Shown here piece by piece: positions 60,501-64,000 of a stretch of 64,000 bases of DNA. This DNA is from Flavobacterium xueshanense (GTDB lineage Bacteria > Bacteroidota > Bacteroidia > Flavobacteriales > Flavobacteriaceae). The DNA is taken from positions 61,801-125,800 of the forward strand of contig NZ_FONQ01000010.1 of NCBI RefSeq assembly GCF_900112975.1, read 5' to 3'. The position numbers and the translations under genes are program-made. The notes below the pieces were generated by a model that worked only from the letters and a program-made list of their open reading frames with translations, was not told the DNA's origin and did no database searches. Each line of letters opens with the position of its first letter. Within the stretch, counting starts at the first letter, position 1.

Positions 60501-62681
60501 ATCACCATTGACAAAGCTTGTAGCTGCACCACTATTTCCTGCACCGGATTCATCCAAATCAAAAATACTATCATTATCACTGTCTAAATCCAAATAATTT
60601 GGAATGCCGTCTCCATCCGAATCCAATGCAGCTAATGCCGCGATTGATTCGGCATTGTCATGCAATCCATTTCCGTTTGAATCGGCCCAAGCCACAGCAA
60701 TCTTACCTTTACCATCGCTTAAATTTCCTAAACCCACTTCAATAATGTCTTCAATTCCATCATTATCGGCATCCAAATCAAACATATCTGCAACGCCATC
60801 ATTGTCTAAATCACACAAGGTTTGTGAGATAAGTATATCATCCAAAGCGAGGTCATTACCGCCACCCCCGGGCGCATTGTTTTTGAATCGGATGATAAAA
60901 GCATTGATGTTTCCCAGATTAACGCTAGTAGTGAATTGTTGCCAGACTCCTTGAGCACAGCTATTGTCTAAAGTATTAGAGGAACATCTTCCAATGTCTC
61001 CAGTATTGAACGAAGCCAGCGGATTATTGGACAAATCAAAAAATTCAACGGTTATATTGGGCAAAATTGAATTAGGGTAGGTAGATGATGCCATGATGTT
61101 TAATGCCCAAAAACTGTAGGTTATAGGCAGATTAGACAATATGCCTGTAATTGTAGTTTCATAAAATACGCCTGGTTCAAAACTAGCATTGAATACTGCC
61201 ATTCTTCCATTGATATCACCTGTGGTGTGATCTTCTCCGTTATACCAAGCTAAATCGCCATGAATATTTTCAGGATCGCTCGCTACTGTTCCCGTGATTT
61301 TGGAAACCACTGTGTATTCTCCATCATCTAATATTTTGCTTGTTTGAAAAGCACATGTTGCAGTATTAGAACCAACTATTCCATCTTCATAACAATAGGT
61401 TGTTGTTGCATTATAGGCTGCAGTAAAGTCTGAAGTTCTACCGCCTGTACCAAAGGTTTCATTTAGAAACTTATAATCTACTTTACGTCCCTTTGAACTA
61501 TTGCAATTTATTTCCTCGGTGGCATCCAGAATACCGTCATTATCATCATCGATGTCAAAATTGTCATAAACGCCATCTCCATCGCTATCAAAAAAGGTTT
61601 GGATTCCCACTCCTTTTATGGAAAAATTATATGGATTTTCATCAGAGTCATTGTTTATAATTGAAATTGTGGCAGTTTTTGTTCCTATAGTTTCAGGGTC
61701 AAAAGTAACAGAAAATATAGAACTTGCTCCTGCGGCAATTGAAGCACTAGGGCTTGCGGTAAGTGTAAAATTAGCAGCGTTAGTTCCAGAAATAGTTATG
61801 GAACCAATGGATAAAGCAACATTTCCCGTATTTTGGATGGTGTATTTTTTTGTGATAGTTCCCGTACTGGTTTCCATTGATCCATAATCTGTCCAATCTG
61901 TAGGACTTGGAGTTATATCATCGTCTGTTATAGTTATAGTATTTCCAAGAATGTTTATTTCTTGAGGCGCCACCCAAGTTATAACTATTTTTCCATCAGC
62001 TCCAGAACCGCCTGTCCTGTTACCATTTGATGTGCGAAATGCACCACCTCCGCCACCTCCTGGAGTAGTTCCGGGTAATCCATTATTATTGGTATTTGTG
62101 CCTGAGCCGCCATCTCCCCCATTAACAGGAGCTGTTGCTCCGGTTTGATTTGTAGTAGTATTACCATTAGATGCTGTCCCCGCTGATGAACCACCGCCTC
62201 CGCTGTATGTTCCACTACTACCTGTTGCACCGCTACCGCCATTAAAGCTTATGTCTCCAATACAACCTGAAGTTAAGCCTCCAATTGCTCCAGTTATTGT
62301 ATTATCTGCTACACTATTACCCCCTTTTGCTCGAAGAAGAATAGTTGGGACAAGTGAAGAAAATGAAGAATCGCCACCAGATGTATTTGATGTACTTCCA
62401 GTACCTACTATATAAGTATATTGTTCTCCGGGTACGACGGTTACTATTTTTTTAGCATAAGCACCGCCGCCGCCGCCGCCGCTAACTCCATTTGATGTTC
62501 TTGTACCTCCACTTCCCCCGCCTCCCCAAGCTTCAACTTTTAAGCTGGTAACACCGGTGGGAACTGTAAAAGTTCCAGAGGTGCTGTAGGTTTGTGTTGT
62601 TTGGGAATAACCGTAAATTATAATGAAAAGCAAATTGATTGTAAAAAAAAGCTTTTTATTTGTTAGAGTAGTTTTCTTCAT
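57561..62681 (-). CDS. T9SS type A giant surface protein
   Basis: A 1706-residue secreted protein. Signal peptide ends IYGYSQ. A glycine-rich region (about 40-240) contains GGGGSGG, SGGGGGGAYAKK and PGGGGGGAFRT. A choice-of-anchor D-like domain follows (about 243-360: NTGNVALSIGSITISGTNAANFTL, SVTFDPETIGTKTA). TSP3-type calcium repeats come next (DSDGDGVYDNFDIDDDNDGI, DLDADNDGI, DLDSDNDSI), with a LamG-like domain (about 885-1030: FDGRNDYGQS, LYLNGALVATQ). The C-terminus (NMLGQAVVNW..ISSGVYIALLKTSTGVLSKKIIIK) is a type A sorting domain for the type IX system. Likely a surface adhesin or binding protein. Confidence 0.92.
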   Translation of the reverse strand: MKKTTLTNKKLFFTINLLFIIIYGYSQTTQTYSTSGTFTVPTGVTSLKVEAWGGGGSGGTRTSNGVSGGGGGGAYAKKIVTVVPGEQYTYIVGTGSTSNTSGGDSSFSSLVPTILLRAKGGNSVADNTITGAIGGLTSGCIGDISFNGGSGATGSSGTYSGGGGSSAGTASNGNTTTNQTGATAPVNGGDGGSGTNTNNNGLPGTTPGGGGGGAFRTSNGNRTGGSGADGKIVITWVAPQEINILGNTITITDDDITPSPTDWTDYGSMETSTGTITKKYTIQNTGNVALSIGSITISGTNAANFTLTASPSASIAAGASSIFSVTFDPETIGTKTATISIINNDSDENPYNFSIKGVGIQTFFDSDGDGVYDNFDIDDDNDGILDATEEINCNSSKGRKVDYKFLNETFGTGGRTSDFTAAYNATTTYCYEDGIVGSNTATCAFQTSKILDDGEYTVVSKITGTVASDPENIHGDLAWYNGEDHTTGDINGRMAVFNASFEPGVFYETTITGILSNLPITYSFWALNIMASSTYPNSILPNITVEFFDLSNNPLASFNTGDIGRCSSNTLDNSCAQGVWQQFTTSVNLGNINAFIIRFKNNAPGGGGNDLALDDILISQTLCDLDNDGVADMFDLDADNDGIEDIIEVGLGNLSDGKGKIAVAWADSNGNGLHDNAESIAALAALDSDGDGIPNYLDLDSDNDSIFDLDESGAGNSGAATSFVNGDGDINGDGTGDGLDTETFRSKDTDGNGTSELFGDGILDIYDYGTGVNQYGNFGQGSTVAPFLNYLLDTDGDGIPNYIDVKSNGLIFDIANSLLIYDYKILDSNNNGIVDGTTDIDKDGIMDAFDTNTTYFGSPRDLHTKLFLDFDGRNDYGQSTSILGGLTNASLMAWINLNSAFSTDGVIVGQDKFQIRITAAKKLEAIVNGTTATFATALNVSQWYNVATVYDGNNLKLYLNGALVATQAASGSIAADASLLTLGKNPIANTKYFKGKIDEVRVFNIALTDSHLQRMVYQEIEDNGSQIKGTMIPKNIASTPASLPFANLLRYYRMDNYKDDIIDDLSTPAIDINGTKIYNHKNIYLQQAPMPFITERTGTFALAVNSPTKEIRGNDIMENDWSIVKVEHNITETANNIDLGMLVDTGKKIVMNNNTKIQNDWYLKLDGTIDLTGMSQLIQTTESDLDVASTGFIERDQQGQSNLYNYNYWSSPVSPINTVANNTNYTVNGVFRDGTNPATPASITWVSGYNGAPTNPVSLARYWLYKFDNNASAYANWIQINETSPLRVGQGFTLKGSGAASGTQNYTFVGKPNNGTILTNTVSAEQLLLTGNPYPSALNAYAFINDNLNSVDRVQDVGLDGTIYFWEHSSNNNTHVLKDYLGGYAVLNLSGGLPPVVPDLISGVGLSNKIPKQHIPVGQGFFVYGKTGGGGTVIFNNGQRAFQREIDSTSNTLFKIKAKAKAENAWDTNTNDPIQKDTSKRIRLGFNSTNNFHRQVLLAFMQEKATSAIDYGYDGYLLDDFPNDMYFLNGADQLVIQGEGYFDMESSFPIGVKTDREGIIKFMIDDVENFETNQPIFVYDDETKMYHNIRNKTFEINIPTGEFHNRFSLRFKDKTLGTNEEISSTNDIIVLHSQDKNTLVINNKLLDTTVQEVTLFNMLGQAVVNWEIENQVQENIQLPIKKISSGVYIALLKTSTGVLSKKIIIK

Positions 62682-63690
62682 AATTTAATCACAGTATTTA
62701 ATTAATTATGGTGTAATTTTTCGTTTTAAAATTTTAAGCGCCGTAACACAAACACTTTCGTAAACTAAATTTAAATTAATCACTTGAAATAATCGGTTTA
62801 AATACAGATAAAATCGATAAAAGACATAAATAATAAAAAAATGTAAGTTTATTTTTAGATTAATATTATAATCATTTACTGTTTTGTAATATTTAATTAC
62901 AAAATGAAGCTGCCATTTTTCAGATGGTTTTTATTTCTAATTGGTGGTAATATTCCTTCTTTCGATTTGCTCGTATTAACACTACCTTTCACAAAAAAAA
63001 AGACTTCACGAATAAGAGAAGTCTTTTAAAAACAATGAAAGAATTCTGGAAACAGCAAAATAATTTTAAAAATGTTGCTTAACTAATACTGCGGGTTTTA
63101 TTTGCATATGCACACCCATCGAATTACTAAAATGTCCTTATAGATTATCATTTGTTGATTTTTCTTTTTTTCTAATAAATCCTGTAGGTAATTTGAATCG
63201 GTGGAATTAATGTATATGTATATCCAGAATCGAATCAGCTATGGTTTTTCGTCAAATTCGAAATCACTTTAATACGATATATTTTGTTACCTTATATATA
63301 GGAGTGAAAAAAAAAGTACTGTTTATCTCTACATAAGATATTGGATAAAACCTTTTGCCAGGTTTGGATCTTTTGTTTTTTAATGATTGGGTACGTGCCT
63401 TATTTTTCGTTTTTATTCTAATAAAGATAATCAGAGTTACTTTTAATAAGCAAAGCGTTGTAATAAATAGGGGAAAAGGCAATAATTCGTGAATTCATCA
63501 AGATTTTATAAATAGGATCGGATAGTTAAAAGCTATCTGTTAGCAATGGAATAGGGGATTTTGACAAGAAAACGAGTTTATTGGGTGTTTGATTTTAGTT
63601 TTGTTTAAAAAACTTCTACCTTCAAAAAACGTGATATCAGCTAGTTAAAGATAAAGTTAAGAAAAGGTCAAAAAAAAGTGTTTAAAAAGC
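62682..63690. other. about 1 kb without genes
   Basis: AT-rich DNA with no convincing reading frame. It holds one hairpin terminator at 62997-63027 (AAAAGACTTC/GAAGTCTTTT). A 72-codon frame (63264-63482, minus) starts with TTG and has no features of a real protein. Confidence 0.7.
62997..63027. terminator. hairpin terminator in the gene-free region
   Basis: 10-bp stem AAAAGACTTC/GAAGTCTTTT with A and T runs outside, far from any gene. It may protect against read-through into the downstream promoters. Confidence 0.6.
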
Positions 63691-63720
63691 TTGTAAAAGC
63701 GAATAAAGGGTGTAGTTTTG
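63691..63720 (+). promoter_or_regulatory. stable-RNA-type promoter P1
   Basis: -33 TTG (63691-63693), 19-base spacer, -7 TAGTTTTG (63713-63720), followed by CACCCGC. Same design as the tRNA-Thr promoter. Confidence 0.75.
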
Positions 63721-63811
63721 CACCCGCAATGACGCAGACGTTCATTAAAATACTGGCAAGTAAAACGAATCAAAGAAGAAAATTTATTTTCTAAAAAAGA
63801 TTCTGAAAAGC

Positions 63812-63842
63812 TTGTGAGATTAGAAAACGGATGTTACATTTG
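63812..63842 (+). promoter_or_regulatory. stable-RNA-type promoter P2
   Basis: -33 TTG (63812-63814), 20-base spacer, -7 TACATTTG (63835-63842), followed by CACCCCGC. The -33 side repeats AAAAAGCTTGT of P1 (AAAAGCTTGT). Confidence 0.75.
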
Positions 63843-63935
63843 CACCCCGCAAAATAAGCAAAGTTCCTTGACAAATTGATAAGAAAAAGCGAAGAAAAAG
63901 AGATAAAATATTTCTCAAAAAAACTTCAAAATTTT

Positions 63936-63967
63936 CTTGCCAGTTGAAAAAAGAAGTTGTACTTTTG
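63936..63967 (+). promoter_or_regulatory. stable-RNA-type promoter P3
   Basis: -33 TTG (63936-63938), 21-base spacer, -7 TACTTTTG (63960-63967), followed by CACCCGC. The gene it drives begins beyond the window, very probably an rRNA operon. Confidence 0.75.
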
Positions 63968-64000
63968 CACCCGCTTCGAGAAACACTTTAGCGAGTGTTG

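Noticed and set aside
63264..63482. 72-codon minus-strand frame near the right end
   Set aside because: TTG start, no recognisable RBS, no promoter and an implausible composition. It lies in the AT-rich gene-free region before the stable-RNA promoters.
1..64000. CRISPR arrays, prophage, integrated plasmids
   Set aside because: I saw no evenly spaced direct repeats, no phage structural genes, no integrase and no att-like duplications.

Overview
The window looks like a chromosomal segment of a Flavobacterium-like member of the Flavobacteriaceae (Bacteroidetes). The DNA is AT-rich. Promoters carry the Bacteroidetes -7 element TAnnTTTG (upstream of idi, manA, tRNA-Thr, icd, the ABC ATPase gene, fabH-like, argS, ffh and corA), and Shine-Dalgarno sites are weak. 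There are many signal-peptide lipoproteins, two TonB-type outer-membrane barrels, and two giant secreted proteins with type IX secretion C-termini (type B at 38630-42916, type A at 57561-62681). I see no prophage, CRISPR array or intact insertion sequence.

Layout. 1-6023: M20 amidohydrolase (cut by the window edge), msrA/msrB, idi - PTPS/QueD - peroxiredoxin operon, manA, a small conserved protein, tRNA-Thr(TGT) and a DUF5362 protein. 6156-14306: a mostly minus-strand run with a DUF4369 lipoprotein, M61 peptidase, alpha/beta hydrolase, DUF2805, sterol-desaturase family, AlkB, DoxX, EamA, and a DUF2721 gene broken by one nonsense codon. 14475-18500: a TonB-type barrel and a DUF2254 membrane protein, flanked by two gene fossils (an htpG 3' end and a DUF2721 5' end). 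19456-25825: the most interesting locus. A CbbR/CmpR-like LysR regulator is divergent from an isocitrate dehydrogenase gene, followed by a compact run encoding a 53-aa membrane protein, a 100-aa protein, a DUF6671 zinc-ribbon protein, Sua5/TsaC, a dihydroorotase-like protein lacking the usual metal-bridging lysine, and an SbtA-type bicarbonate transporter. Most of the recognisable enzymes handle, or sit one step from, CO2/bicarbonate or a carbamoyl group made from it. 25826-26578: REP-like palindromes, a truncated REP-associated (RAYT) transposase and an unlisted 56-aa membrane protein.

26579-38403: lipoprotein, htpG, lipocalin-like plus OmpA-family lipoproteins, a stand-alone ABC ATPase, S9 peptidase, FabH-like synthase and a second TonB-type barrel. 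38630-49029: type B giant protein with eight Cys-bearing repeats, argS, a lipocalin-like protein, ffh, folD, and a CorA gene interrupted by TAG before its last membrane helix. 49409-57413: two GIN-domain (DUF2807) proteins, an M1 peptidase, and a PspC - PadR - DUF4870 envelope-stress-like group, a DUF4442 protein and a Cys-rich secreted peptide. 57561-64000: type A giant protein, about 1 kb without genes, then three tandem stable-RNA-type promoters pointing off the right edge, probably into an rRNA operon.

Limits: all family calls are from reading translations and motifs by eye, with no database search. Names such as flavo-1 RNA, RAYT and SbtA are recognition from memory and are marked as such.
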